A stretch of DNA of 64,000 nucleotides from Deefgea chitinilytica (GTDB lineage: Bacteria; Pseudomonadota; Gammaproteobacteria; Burkholderiales; Chitinibacteraceae). Both the position numbers and the translations under genes were made by a program. Under the pieces are notes generated by a model. That model was not told the DNA's origin. It did not search any database and saw only the letters and a list, made by a program, of their open reading frames with translations. Below, one piece after another: positions 14,393 to 23,122 of this stretch (the first letter of the stretch is position 1; each line of letters starts with the position of its first letter). Location: NCBI RefSeq assembly GCF_016881405.1, contig NZ_WOFE01000002.1, forward strand, positions 62,001-126,000. The letters are read 5' to 3'.

Positions 14393-15082
14393 ATGAATAA
14401 AGCCGAACGCCTTTTTAACTTAGTCAATTTGCTGCATGGGCGGCGGACTGCGCTCACCGCGCAGCAAATGGCCGAACAGATGCAAGTCTCGGTACGCACG
14501 ATTTATCGCGACATTCAAGCCTTGGTCGCTGCCGGTGTGCAAATCGAGGGTGATGCTGGTGTCGGTTATTTACTGCGCCCCCACTCCCACTTACCTCCAT
14601 TAATGTTCAGTGCCGATGAGGCGCTGGCTTTATTGCTGGGCAGCCAGATGGTGCGCGCCTTTACCGAGCCGCAATTGGCCGCCGCCGCACAATTAGCCGA
14701 ACAAAAAATCCGCGCTATTTTGCCGCCTAGCTTACAGCGCCAAGCCGAGCAACAAGTCTATCGTATCCCCGTTACCGAAAAAGATCAGCCCCTGCGTGAA
14801 CGGCATGGTTTGATTCGCTGGGCATGTGAACAGCATTTCAAAATTAATCTGAGCTATTCCGACCATGCAGGACAAGCCAGTCATCGCATCATTTGGCCGC
14901 TAGGGATTATTGGCCTACATGGCACGTGGTTATTATTGGCGTGGTGTGAGTTACGGCAAGACTACCGAATGTTTCGCTTTGACCGAATTATTGAGTTATC
15001 GATTTGTGAGCAAACCTTCCAAACAGCAAAAGGCCTCAATCTGCAACACTATCTTAGTAATATATTGGGTATCCAAAACTAA
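14393..15082 (+). CDS. YafY family WYL-domain transcriptional regulator
   Basis: 229 residues: an N-terminal HTH_11 helix-turn-helix (residues ~8-55, ALTAQQMAEQMQVSVRTIYRDIQAL) and a WYL domain (~140-215) with the FRFDRI motif near the end. WYL regulators sense ligands, often nucleic acid or nucleotide related, and repress or activate nearby genes. It follows the tandem-ABM gene by only 40 bases and might control it. The ribosome binding site is weak. A possible degenerate copy of the TGGGTAT repeat overlaps the stop. Confidence 0.8.
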   Translation: MNKAERLFNLVNLLHGRRTALTAQQMAEQMQVSVRTIYRDIQALVAAGVQIEGDAGVGYLLRPHSHLPPLMFSADEALALLLGSQMVRAFTEPQLAAAAQLAEQKIRAILPPSLQRQAEQQVYRIPVTEKDQPLRERHGLIRWACEQHFKINLSYSDHAGQASHRIIWPLGIIGLHGTWLLLAWCELRQDYRMFRFDRIIELSICEQTFQTAKGLNLQHYLSNILGIQN

Positions 15083-15118
15083 CAGCCACAGAAATCATAT
15101 TGCTTAAGCTAGAACCCA
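15066..15118. repeat. Possible diverged copy D of the ~50-bp repeat
   Basis: Starts TGGGTATCC and ends AGCTAGAACCCA, 53 bases, matching copy B at both ends (TGGGTAT and AGCTAGAAC). It overlaps the last codons of the WYL regulator gene. The interior is not similar, so this may be chance. Confidence 0.25.
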
Positions 15119-15165
15119 ACCCGCGTGATTCATAAACAAAACGCGCAAGAAAATAGAGCCCCCAC

Positions 15166-16050
15166 TTAATCCAACTGAATGCTGTGTGCCAAGTGCCCAA
15201 ACACCGTGGCAACTCGGCGTAGATGGCGTGATTCTGGATGAGTCAATAGCCACAAATCGGTCGTACATTCATCCAATACATGAGTCAGCGCGCGCAAATT
15301 GGGTCGCGTCGCGGCTAAAAATGTTGGCACCATACCAACCCCCATGCCGCGCTCAATTAATTCCACTACAGTCAAGATGCTGTTCACCCGATACCGCGGC
15401 ATGATCTTAGGAAAATTCTTCTTCCGCCATATGACGGTCGGGTGGTCAGGCAAAGCATCGTCAGGCGCAATCCACGGCGCGTGAAATTCAATCACCGCAG
15501 GCAAATCGCGCCAAGAACTGTTTTGCGCGGCATACAGCGCCACTTTGATACTGCCAAGGTGTTTGCCAACCAAATGCTGTGGCGGCTTGCGAGTGGCTCG
15601 CACTGCAATATCCGCGTCGCGACGAGTTAAATTCGCTAACTCATTTCCGGTGTGCAAATCAAAACTCAGCTGCGGATGCTGCGTAGAGAGGACATCGAGT
15701 TCGGGAGCGACCAGACCGTGCAAAATAGAATCAGTGGTCGTGATCCGTACGCTACCAGCCACGTCTTCGGGCTGTAATTGTGCAGCCGAGCGAGCTGATT
15801 CCAGCGCAAGTTCTACTTGTTCAGCATGAATAGCCAAAGTCTGCGCCATTTCCGTAGGGAAGTAACCCGCTTTGCTGCGCTCGAACAAGCGCTGCCCTAG
15901 CCCTTTTTCGAGGCGTTGGATACTGCGAAATACCGTTGACGCATCCACACCCAAGCGTTCCGCTGCCGCAGCCAAAGTACCACTTCGCGTAATTGCCAAC
16001 AGAAACTCTAGGTCTTGACTACCCAAATGATATTGCGTTTTTGCATTCAT
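15166..16050 (-). CDS. LysR family transcriptional regulator
   Basis: 294 residues from ATG 16050; a TTG three codons upstream is less likely. The helix-turn-helix reads LAAAAERLGVDASTVFRSIQRLEKGL and the effector domain runs ~90-290 (GSVRITTTDSILHGLVAPEL). This subgroup tends to recognise short hydrophobic or aromatic effectors. It is divergent from a glutathione S-transferase gene at 16129, 78 bases away, which is the likely target. Confidence 0.84.
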   Translation of the reverse strand: MNAKTQYHLGSQDLEFLLAITRSGTLAAAAERLGVDASTVFRSIQRLEKGLGQRLFERSKAGYFPTEMAQTLAIHAEQVELALESARSAAQLQPEDVAGSVRITTTDSILHGLVAPELDVLSTQHPQLSFDLHTGNELANLTRRDADIAVRATRKPPQHLVGKHLGSIKVALYAAQNSSWRDLPAVIEFHAPWIAPDDALPDHPTVIWRKKNFPKIMPRYRVNSILTVVELIERGMGVGMVPTFLAATRPNLRALTHVLDECTTDLWLLTHPESRHLRRVATVFGHLAHSIQLD

Positions 16051-16128
16051 AGTCTGCAACTCTGCTTATGTTTATTGCAATAAAGCAAGTCTACACTAAC
16101 TCAAATTGCAACCAAGCGAGAAAACAAC

Positions 16129-16812
16129 ATGTCGCAGCCCATCGTCCTAGTGAGTCATTTACTTTGCCCTTACGTGCAACGAGCCGCCATTGTATTACTG
16201 GAAAAAGGCGTGCCATTTGAGCGAAGAAACATCGATTTAGCCAACAAACCGGACTGGTTTCTAGCCATATCACCGCTAGGCAAAGTGCCAATCTTGCAAG
16301 TAGGTAAGACCGCTATTTTTGAATCAGCAGTGATTTGTGAATATCTGGATGAAACGCTGCCGCCTCCACTGCATCCACCACACCCACTGCAGCGTGCACA
16401 ACACCGCGGCTGGATGGAATTGGGCTCGGCTATTTTGGCGGATATTGCGAGTTTTTATTCGGCGAAGGATGAAGCCACGCTAGAGCAAAAAGCGCTACAG
16501 TTGCAGCACAAATTCGCGCAAATCAATGCCGTCCTCGGCGAAGGCCCTTATTTTGCAGGGAAGCAATTCACACTAGTCGATGCGGTGTTTGCGCCTATTT
16601 TCAGATACCTCGATGCCTTTGATGCGATAGCTGATTTTGGCCTGTTAGCCCAATCGCCAGCAGTTCAGGCTTGGCGGCAAGCCTTGGCTCAGCGGCCATC
16701 AGTGCAACGGGCCGTGGTCATAGAATATCCTCAGCTTTTGAACGCATTTCTCAGTAGTCGAAATTCTGCGCTCAGCCTGCACATGCAAGAACATACGCCA
16801 AGGTTCTCCTAG
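16129..16812 (+). CDS. Glutathione S-transferase family protein
   Basis: 227 residues with an N-terminal thioredoxin-like domain (residues 1-80) and a C-terminal helical domain (90-210). Cys13 in LLCPYVQRA takes the catalytic position, and the cis-proline motif KVPILQV plus ESAVICEYL forms the glutathione site. A cysteine in the active site points to an omega/beta-type or stringent starvation-like member that does thiol transfer rather than conjugation. A divergent LysR gene lies upstream. AAATTGAT and other AT-rich DNA follow, with no clear terminator. Confidence 0.82.
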   Translation: MSQPIVLVSHLLCPYVQRAAIVLLEKGVPFERRNIDLANKPDWFLAISPLGKVPILQVGKTAIFESAVICEYLDETLPPPLHPPHPLQRAQHRGWMELGSAILADIASFYSAKDEATLEQKALQLQHKFAQINAVLGEGPYFAGKQFTLVDAVFAPIFRYLDAFDAIADFGLLAQSPAVQAWRQALAQRPSVQRAVVIEYPQLLNAFLSSRNSALSLHMQEHTPRFS

Positions 16813-16892
16813 CTTTTTTAGACACGTATATAGCCGTAAGCATTAAATAAATTGATACCTAACCTCATACCCTTCCTTATTGAAAAGAAAGC

Positions 16893-16905
16893 ATTGAATT
16901 TCAAT
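16893..16905. promoter_or_regulatory. Palindrome upstream of the PNPOx-reductase gene
   Basis: ATTGAATTTCAAT is a perfect 13-bp palindrome with a central T, followed by a third half site AATTGAAT. It lies about 140 bases before the start at 17043 and may be an operator of that gene. Confidence 0.35.
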
Positions 16906-17042
16906 AGGAATTGAATCGGAACGAGTCAATTTATTCCATTTTACGGAATATTCAATTCAAGCGCATGGTGATTCTCTAGTCTGCCTGAGGCAGACATACT
17001 GCTGGCATCAGATCGAGTTTGCCTACGTTGAGGAGCTTCACC

Positions 17043-18620
17043 ATGCCACGCGCTTTTGCCGCTATTAGTTTTACCGACAGTGTCAAAGCTGCCCAAACCC
17101 GTTACCACAGCCGCGATAGCAACCGCGGTTTTGAGTTGGCCGAAGATACACGCAGTGAGATGACGGAGCGCGAAGCGGAGTTTATTGCGGCACGTGATAG
17201 TTTTTATATGGCAACCGTCGCTGAAAATGGCTGGCCGTATGTGCAACACCGCGGCGGACCTGCGGGCTTTTTGAAAGTGCTCGACGCCAATACGCTGGGC
17301 TTTGCCGATTTTCGCGGCAATGTGCAGTATTTATCGGTTGGTAATCTGAATGCCAACGATAAAATCTCAATTATCCTGATGGACTATACCAACCGTCGCC
17401 GCCTCAAAATTTGGGGGCGAGTGCGGATCGTGCATGAGTTGGAAAACCCCGAGTTAATCGCCGCGCTAGAAGACCCTACCTACCGTGCCCGCATCGAACG
17501 CGCGATGGTGATTACCGTCGAGGCTTGGGATTGGAATTGCCCACAGCACATCACCCCGCGCTATACCGACGCCGATATCGAACAACTAATCGCGCCATTA
17601 CACGCCGAACTCAAAGCGTTGCAGGCCAAACCCTTAGCATCTGCGCCAATCACAGCACTAGGTGAAGGTCCGCTGGAACTGGTCATTAGCGGCATTCGCC
17701 AGCTCACGCCGCAAGTGCGGGCGTATGAGTTACGCCACCCTGCTGGCAAAGATTTGCCCATCGTTACGGCGGGCTCACATCTGAAAGTGCCAGTCATATT
17801 GAAAAATGGCCAAACCGACGTACGCAATTATTCCATCGCATCAAACCCGGCTCGGCGCGATATTTATGAAATCGCAGTGCTGCGCCAAGATGAAGGCGAC
17901 GGCGGCTCCAGCTTTGTGCATCAACATTATCAACTCGGTATGACACTACATTGCGGCCTACCGCAAAATGATTTTGCGCTCATTGACAGCGACGCTCCGG
18001 TCATTCTGATTGCAGGTGGCATCGGCATTACGCCGATCAAGGCCATGGCGCAAACGCTAAAAGCGCAAGGGCGCGCATTTCATTTGCACTACGCCGCGCG
18101 CAGTCAGCGTGATATGGCGTATGGCGATCGCTTGCAACGTGATTTGGTCGGGCAAATGACGAGCTATTTCAACTCAGAGGGACAACAACTCGATCTTGCC
18201 TCTGTTCTACGCCATGCTGGCAATACGTCCGAGGTGTATGTGTGTGGACCCTCCGGTTTAATTAGTGCAGTGCAAGATACTGCAAAAGAACTCAATATCA
18301 GCGCCGAACAGATTCATTTTGAACGTTTCTCCGCTGCACCCCATGGCGAGGACGTTGCTTTTGAAGTGGTGCTACGCAGATCGCAAAAGATTATTCCAAT
18401 TGCTGCTGATCAAACCGTTTTGGCCGCAGTGCAAGCGGCAGGTATTGATACGCTATCGGATTGTGGCGTGGGCAATTGCGGCACCTGTGCGGTGAAAGTG
18501 CTCGCGGGTGAAGTTGAGCATCGCGATAGCGCGCTCAATCAAAATGAGCGTGAACGCGCTGGGCTGATGTGCATCTGTGTATCGCGCGCCAAATCGGCGC
18601 GGATTGAACTCGATTTGTAA
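17043..18620 (+). CDS. Fusion: PNPOx-like flavin domain + ferredoxin reductase + 2Fe-2S ferredoxin
   Basis: 525 residues from ATG 17043, which has GAGGAGC upstream. Domain order: a pyridoxamine 5'-phosphate oxidase-like split barrel (~35-160, FYMATVAENGWPYVQHRGGPAGFL), an FAD-binding barrel with RNYSIAS (~255-261), an NAD-binding domain with IAGGIGITPIKAM (~320), and a C-terminal plant-type ferredoxin with CGVGNCGTC ... C (~470-505). Such fusions shuttle electrons from NAD(P)H to a bound cofactor or an unknown substrate. The neighbouring glutathione transferases and DUF1348 suggest xenobiotic or electrophile detoxification. Substrate unknown. Confidence 0.85.
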   Translation: MPRAFAAISFTDSVKAAQTRYHSRDSNRGFELAEDTRSEMTEREAEFIAARDSFYMATVAENGWPYVQHRGGPAGFLKVLDANTLGFADFRGNVQYLSVGNLNANDKISIILMDYTNRRRLKIWGRVRIVHELENPELIAALEDPTYRARIERAMVITVEAWDWNCPQHITPRYTDADIEQLIAPLHAELKALQAKPLASAPITALGEGPLELVISGIRQLTPQVRAYELRHPAGKDLPIVTAGSHLKVPVILKNGQTDVRNYSIASNPARRDIYEIAVLRQDEGDGGSSFVHQHYQLGMTLHCGLPQNDFALIDSDAPVILIAGGIGITPIKAMAQTLKAQGRAFHLHYAARSQRDMAYGDRLQRDLVGQMTSYFNSEGQQLDLASVLRHAGNTSEVYVCGPSGLISAVQDTAKELNISAEQIHFERFSAAPHGEDVAFEVVLRRSQKIIPIAADQTVLAAVQAAGIDTLSDCGVGNCGTCAVKVLAGEVEHRDSALNQNERERAGLMCICVSRAKSARIELDL

Positions 18621-18648
18621 TGTCATTGAATTCATCTAGGAAAAAATC

Positions 18649-19263
18649 ATGATCCAACTCTATGAATTTGCTGCATCAGGTAATTGCCACAAAGTAAGAA
18701 TGATGCTGTCTTTGCTTGATATACCCTATCAATCCATCATGGTGAACGGCGCGACACGCGAACATAAGTCAGCGGACTATCTAGCGATGAATCCGCTTGG
18801 CCAAGTACCGGTATTAGTCGATGGCGACGTGGTCTTGCGTGATAGCCAAGCGATTTTGGTCTATTTAGCGCGGCAATATGGTGCGGAGCAAGCGGATTTC
18901 TGGTTACCCAATGAGCCAGCAAATTTAGCACAAGTGGTCGCGTGGCTAGCGACTGCCGCGAATGAAGTGACTCGCGGGCCAAATGCATTGCGTTTACATC
19001 ATAAATGGGGCCGTGCGATTCATCTCGCCGAAGCCGAAACCATTACCGAACAACTACTCACGATGCTCAATCAACACTTAACACAATCAGCATGGTTAGC
19101 AGCAGCGCATATCACCATCGCCGATATCGCCATCTACCCCTATATCGCTCTCGCAACCGAAGGCAAAGTTGATTTGCACGGCTACCCAGCTGTTGTAGCT
19201 TGGATAAAGCAAATCCAAAGCTTGCACGGTTACGTCAGCATGGCTGGCATTGATACTTATTAA
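18649..19263 (+). CDS. Glutathione S-transferase family protein
   Basis: 204 residues with N-terminal thioredoxin-like fold ([23 protein letters not shown]), the cis-proline segment [23 protein letters not shown] and a C-terminal helical domain (~90-195) ending in WIKQIQS. The active-site Ser10 with nearby Cys13 points to a beta or phi/zeta-type transferase. AGGA precedes the ATG. It lies 28 bases after the fusion gene and 19 before the DUF1348 gene, so the three form an operon. Confidence 0.82.
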   Translation: MIQLYEFAASGNCHKVRMMLSLLDIPYQSIMVNGATREHKSADYLAMNPLGQVPVLVDGDVVLRDSQAILVYLARQYGAEQADFWLPNEPANLAQVVAWLATAANEVTRGPNALRLHHKWGRAIHLAEAETITEQLLTMLNQHLTQSAWLAAAHITIADIAIYPYIALATEGKVDLHGYPAVVAWIKQIQSLHGYVSMAGIDTY

Positions 19264-19282
19264 ATTCAAGCAAGGATTAACG

Positions 19283-19756
19283 ATGAAGCCCGAACTACGC
19301 CCACCACTCCCCCCATTTACCCGCGAAACAGCAGTGCAAAAAGTACGCCTAGCCGAAGACGGCTGGAATTCACGCGACCCACAGCGCGTCGCACTGGCCT
19401 ATACGCCCGATACGATTTGGCGCAATCGCGATCAATTTCCGCGTGGCCGTGAACAAGTGATTGAATTTCTCACTCGCAAGTGGCAACGCGAGGTGGAATA
19501 TCGCCTAATCAAAGAGCTTTGGGCACACGACGACCATCGGATTGCAGTGCGTTTTGCCTATGAATGGCTAGACCAAAACGGCCAGTGGTATCGCTCATAC
19601 GGCAATGAAAATTGGGAGTTTGATGCCCAGGGCTTGATGCATCGCCGCTTTGCCAGTATCAACGATTTAGCTATCGCCGAATCCGAACGACTATTTCATT
19701 GGCCACAAGGCCGCAGGCCAGATAATCACCCAAGCTTGAGCGAACTCGGTTTGTGA
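19283..19756 (+). CDS. DUF1348 (NTF2-like) protein
   Basis: 157 residues from ATG 19283 with AAGGA upstream; a longer frame from 19250 overlapping the transferase gene lacks that site. The sequence [21 protein letters not shown] ... [11 protein letters not shown] has the cone-shaped NTF2-like pattern of DUF1348, often a small cytoplasmic enzyme or ligand-binding protein of unknown activity. It ends the operon, about 115 bases before a strong hairpin terminator. Confidence 0.84.
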   Translation: MKPELRPPLPPFTRETAVQKVRLAEDGWNSRDPQRVALAYTPDTIWRNRDQFPRGREQVIEFLTRKWQREVEYRLIKELWAHDDHRIAVRFAYEWLDQNGQWYRSYGNENWEFDAQGLMHRRFASINDLAIAESERLFHWPQGRRPDNHPSLSELGL

Positions 19757-19870
19757 TCATGGTTTCAATTGTGATCAAACAAAATAACTCTACTATCGGC
19801 GGCTATTGGTAATACTGGCATCACACCAAAGATATAAAAACTGCAAATAGCGCCCAAACTTAATACAAAA

Positions 19871-19903
19871 ATAAAGCCACTTAGACTTTCCAAGTGGCTT
19901 TAT
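19871..19903 (+). terminator. Intrinsic terminator
   Basis: ATAAAGCCACTT (19871-19882) and AAGTGGCTTTAT (19892-19903) form a perfect 12-bp stem with a nine-base loop. It lies 115 bases after the DUF1348 gene and before the convergent gene at 19966, so it probably stops transcription from both sides; the T-run on the plus strand is short. Confidence 0.7.
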
Positions 19904-19965
19904 TGCTCGAGTTCAATACGACAAGCTAATACTGATTTCAAACTGCTTCAAAAAAATTGACCGAA

Positions 19966-20328
19966 CTACTTAAGAAAAAAAGATCGAATACGTTTAAACA
20001 TCGAGAGCACACATGATTCGGGCTGACTATTTTTTATTCTTCGCATGGCATCATCGATATTGATATCCGCCTCAGAAAAGCTATATGCGACATAGTGTTT
20101 GGTTCTGATATGCAGGTATTTATTACGCGGTGACTTATTTTTCCTACTTCGCAAAAATGAACTCACTAGCCCTGCAGAGAACAAAGAAAACACGCTCCCT
20201 AAATAATGATGATCTTGATAGTAGTATCTGATTTTCTTTTCTTCAGGAGACTCGGAGTCAATCCAAAATTGCTGTATATCCAAAGCATTAAAATTAACGC
20301 CGCCAATTTCAATTTGGTTTTTATTCAT
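19966..20328 (-). CDS. Hypothetical protein
   Basis: 120 residues from ATG 20328, with AAGG six bases upstream (a GTG two codons earlier is less likely). A short hydrophobic stretch YLGSVFSLFSAGLVSSFL (~residues 42-60) could be one membrane helix, followed by a basic loop RSRKNKSPRNK and a helix rich in Asp and Ile. I recognise no family. Base composition is AT-rich compared with its neighbours. It is a lone gene between two oppositely oriented operons. Confidence 0.5.
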   Translation of the reverse strand: MNKNQIEIGGVNFNALDIQQFWIDSESPEEKKIRYYYQDHHYLGSVFSLFSAGLVSSFLRSRKNKSPRNKYLHIRTKHYVAYSFSEADINIDDAMRRIKNSQPESCVLSMFKRIRSFFLK

Positions 20329-20479
20329 TTGCACACCTTAAAGATGACTTTAGATCCGAGTTTAGGCGCGCACAGTCAAAATAAACATCAACTTTAATCG
20401 AAAGCAGCCTCAGCCTTAAACTGATGCTGCGAATCAGTAGCATGAATCAAATTTCATTCGAAATATATCACAGTAAAAT

Positions 20480-21247
20480 CTAGGACAAAGGAACAAACCA
20501 GCGATGACCCTCTTGCTGCATCTCAAATACAGGGTAATGGTATAGCTTGCTAAGCATTTCTGCATTGAGCACATCAGCTAATACCCCAGTCCTCCATTGG
20601 CCATTCCCGAATAAAAGCAAGGCATGCGTGGCAAATTGTCTGGCGTGATTTGGATCATGACTAACCATGACGATGCTACGACCTTGTTGCAGTTCTTCAC
20701 GGAGCACGCCTAGCGCTTGCTGCTGATGGCGCAGATCGAGTTGCGATAGCGGCTCGTCGAGCAAGAGCAGCGGCGCTTGCTGAGTCAGCGCGGTGGCAAG
20801 CGACACGCGGCGGCGCTCGCCGCCCGATAAACTGGCCAAATCGCGCGCGCCAAAATCGGCCAAATCAAGCCGCGCCAATTGCTGCTGCGCCAGCGTCACA
20901 TCAGCGCCGCTTTCCCACTGCCAACGACTCAAATACGGATGGCGACCGGTGAGTGTTTTTTCAAGTACGGTCATTGGAAATGGACATTCGTCTTGCTGAA
21001 CTTGCCACGCCATCACACGAGCGCGCTGTGCAGGAGCGAGCTGCGTAATAGCTTGGCCGCCAAGTAAAACGGTTCCAGCACTTGGCTTAAACCAAGCTGC
21101 CAAGCTAGCGAGCAGAGTACTTTTTCCGCAGCCATTTTCGCCTAACACAATCCACGCTTCACCCGCGCCGATCGTTAGATTCAGATCAGTAATCAGTACG
21201 CGATCACCTTGTTTGAGGCTCAAATTTTGGGTTTGTAATAGACTCAT
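20480..21247 (-). CDS. btuD: Cobalamin/haem-type ABC transporter ATP-binding protein (BtuD-like)
   Basis: 255 residues with Walker A GENGCGKSTLL (~37-47), signature LSGGERRR (~140), Walker B LLLLDEP (~158-164) and switch His in MVSHD (~197). It fits the ATPase of iron-siderophore/B12 importers and, next to BtuC and BtuF genes, most likely energises B12 uptake. Its start (21247) overlaps the btuC stop by four bases (ATGA), so the two are translationally coupled. Confidence 0.87.
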   Translation of the reverse strand: MSLLQTQNLSLKQGDRVLITDLNLTIGAGEAWIVLGENGCGKSTLLASLAAWFKPSAGTVLLGGQAITQLAPAQRARVMAWQVQQDECPFPMTVLEKTLTGRHPYLSRWQWESGADVTLAQQQLARLDLADFGARDLASLSGGERRRVSLATALTQQAPLLLLDEPLSQLDLRHQQQALGVLREELQQGRSIVMVSHDPNHARQFATHALLLFGNGQWRTGVLADVLNAEMLSKLYHYPVFEMQQEGHRWFVPLS

Positions 21248-22239
21248 CGCTGCGCCCTTTTACTGAGTAGAAACAAGAATACCGGCACACCGAGCAAGGC
21301 CATCACCACGCCCACAGGCAATTGCTGCGGCGCAATCAATGTGCGCGCCAGAATATCGGCAATCAACAACACAATCCCGCCAGCCAAACTCGCGGCGGGC
21401 AGTAAGAGCCGCAAATCTTGACCGATCAACAATCGCAATGCATGTGGCACGATCAAACCAACAAAACCGATCATCCCCGCTGTGGTCACAGCTAGAGCAC
21501 AAGCAATCGCTGAAGCAAAATACAGCGCCCAGCGTAGATGTATATGACTCAAGCCAAGACCATGCGCTGATTCAGCAGCCATACCCATGACATTGAGCTC
21601 ACGCGTCAACGGCCAAATCACGCACAGTAAAATCAATAATGTCACCGTAGCCGATTGCCAATGCGCGCCCGCCAAATCACCCATCAGCCAAAATATCATC
21701 CCGCGCAACAAGCCATCGGGCGCCATGCTCAGTAGCAACGACGATAAGGCACCACAAAATGCCGCCAGTGCCACGCCAGTGAGTAACAGTCGAGTTTGCG
21801 TGGCCGAGTGATCGCGCCCTGCTAATAAAAACACAATCACAATACTCAGTAAGGCCCCTATTCCTGCCGCCGCATTGACGCCCAAAGTACCTACCCCCAG
21901 TAATAGCGCGGAAAGCGCACCAACACTTGCTCCGCCAGACGTACCCAGGATGTATGGATCAGCTAATGGATTTCTAAGTAGCACTTGTTGCAGTGTGCCC
22001 GCCAAAGCCAGCAAGCCACCGACCGCCAACGCAGCAAAAGTACGCGGCAAGCGCAATTCAAGCACCACATCCCGCGCGAGCGCTGCCTCGGCGCTACCAT
22101 TCCACAATTGCCACGGGCGATAATTGGTACTGCCAAAACACAAGCTGGCCGCCACCGCGAGCAGCATCAGCAACACGAGCGCAGCCAGCGTCAAGATCAC
22201 TTTTTGCGGCGTTAAGCGAGGAGCACTAGGCAAACTCAT
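21244..22239 (-). CDS. btuC: Cobalamin ABC transporter permease (BtuC)
   Basis: 331 residues, a FecCD family permease with about ten helices, including the conserved segment LRLPRTFAALAVGGLLALAG (~61-80) and GMIGFVGLIVPHALRL (~246-261) that contacts the ATPase. It forms the membrane channel for B12 with BtuD and BtuF. The start overlaps the btuF stop by four bases (ATGA). Alternative substrate would be haem or siderophore, but the surrounding cobalamin genes favour B12. Confidence 0.87.
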   Translation of the reverse strand: MSLPSAPRLTPQKVILTLAALVLLMLLAVAASLCFGSTNYRPWQLWNGSAEAALARDVVLELRLPRTFAALAVGGLLALAGTLQQVLLRNPLADPYILGTSGGASVGALSALLLGVGTLGVNAAAGIGALLSIVIVFLLAGRDHSATQTRLLLTGVALAAFCGALSSLLLSMAPDGLLRGMIFWLMGDLAGAHWQSATVTLLILLCVIWPLTRELNVMGMAAESAHGLGLSHIHLRWALYFASAIACALAVTTAGMIGFVGLIVPHALRLLIGQDLRLLLPAASLAGGIVLLIADILARTLIAPQQLPVGVVMALLGVPVFLFLLSKRAQR

Positions 22240-23108
22240 CGGCGCACCTGATCCACCGCCTCACACATCGCCCGCGCGCCGTCCACCAAGCGCGGCCCCA
22301 TTCGGTTGACCGAGTCTTTGGGCAACACAAAGAAATGACTATTCTTGCTCGCTTTTAAATTTTTCCATTTTTGCCAAGACGCCAACCAATCGGTTTTTAC
22401 CCCCGGCTCGCCGCTGGTCATAATCGCATCCGGATTGGCCGCCAACACCGCTTCGACATCAACGGTAGGCGTCAAATCAGGCAAATGGCCAAACACATTC
22501 ACCGCGCCACAGGCACGCATCGCATCAGAGATGATTTGCGTGTTATTGATCGTCATCAGCGGTCTATCCCAGATTTGGTAAAACACCCGCACCGGCTTGC
22601 GATGCGCGTAGGTTTTTTCCAAAAGCGCCAATTGATCGCGAAAGCTTTTTGCCGCCACCGCTGCACCCGCCTGATGAGCGGTCAACTCACCCAAACGCTC
22701 CAATACGCCTGGCACATCGCTCATTTTTTTAGAGAAGGTTAAAAACACCGGAATACCCAATGATTTGATTTGATCGAGTTGCCGCTGCGGATTGCCCGTG
22801 GCCCAGCCGATGATTAAATCAGGTTTCAACGCACGAATTCGCTCCAAATCAAAGCCGTTGTAACCGCCAATGCGCTCGATTTGATTGGCTTCGGGCGGAT
22901 AATCACTGTAATTGACCGCCCCGACAATCAATTTACCCGCGCCAATAGCGAATAAATCCTCGGTCACATGCGGAGCAAGACTGATAATGCGCTTGGCGGG
23001 CTGCGCCAAGGTAATCGTGCTGCCAACATCATCTTTAACGCTAACGGCTGCCTGCGCTAGCGAACCCACGCATGCCAGCAACAAAGCTAGTTTTAATTTC
23101 AAATCCAT
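22236..23108 (-). CDS. btuF: Periplasmic cobalamin-binding protein (BtuF-like)
   Basis: 290 residues from ATG 23108 (TTGGA upstream), followed at once by a signal peptide MDLKLKLALLLACVGSLAQA. The mature part has a Fe/B12-type periplasmic binding fold: AAKRIISLAPHVTEDLFAIGAG and ALKPDLIIGWATGNPQ are the usual hinge and cleft segments. It delivers B12 to BtuCD. A second, signal-less BtuF-like protein lies at 26204. The preceding cbiA/cobB gene stops 14 bases upstream, so btuF is part of the same operon. Confidence 0.85.
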   Translation of the reverse strand: MDLKLKLALLLACVGSLAQAAVSVKDDVGSTITLAQPAKRIISLAPHVTEDLFAIGAGKLIVGAVNYSDYPPEANQIERIGGYNGFDLERIRALKPDLIIGWATGNPQRQLDQIKSLGIPVFLTFSKKMSDVPGVLERLGELTAHQAGAAVAAKSFRDQLALLEKTYAHRKPVRVFYQIWDRPLMTINNTQIISDAMRACGAVNVFGHLPDLTPTVDVEAVLAANPDAIMTSGEPGVKTDWLASWQKWKNLKASKNSHFFVLPKDSVNRMGPRLVDGARAMCEAVDQVRR

Positions 23109-23122
23109 CGTGATTCCAATTT

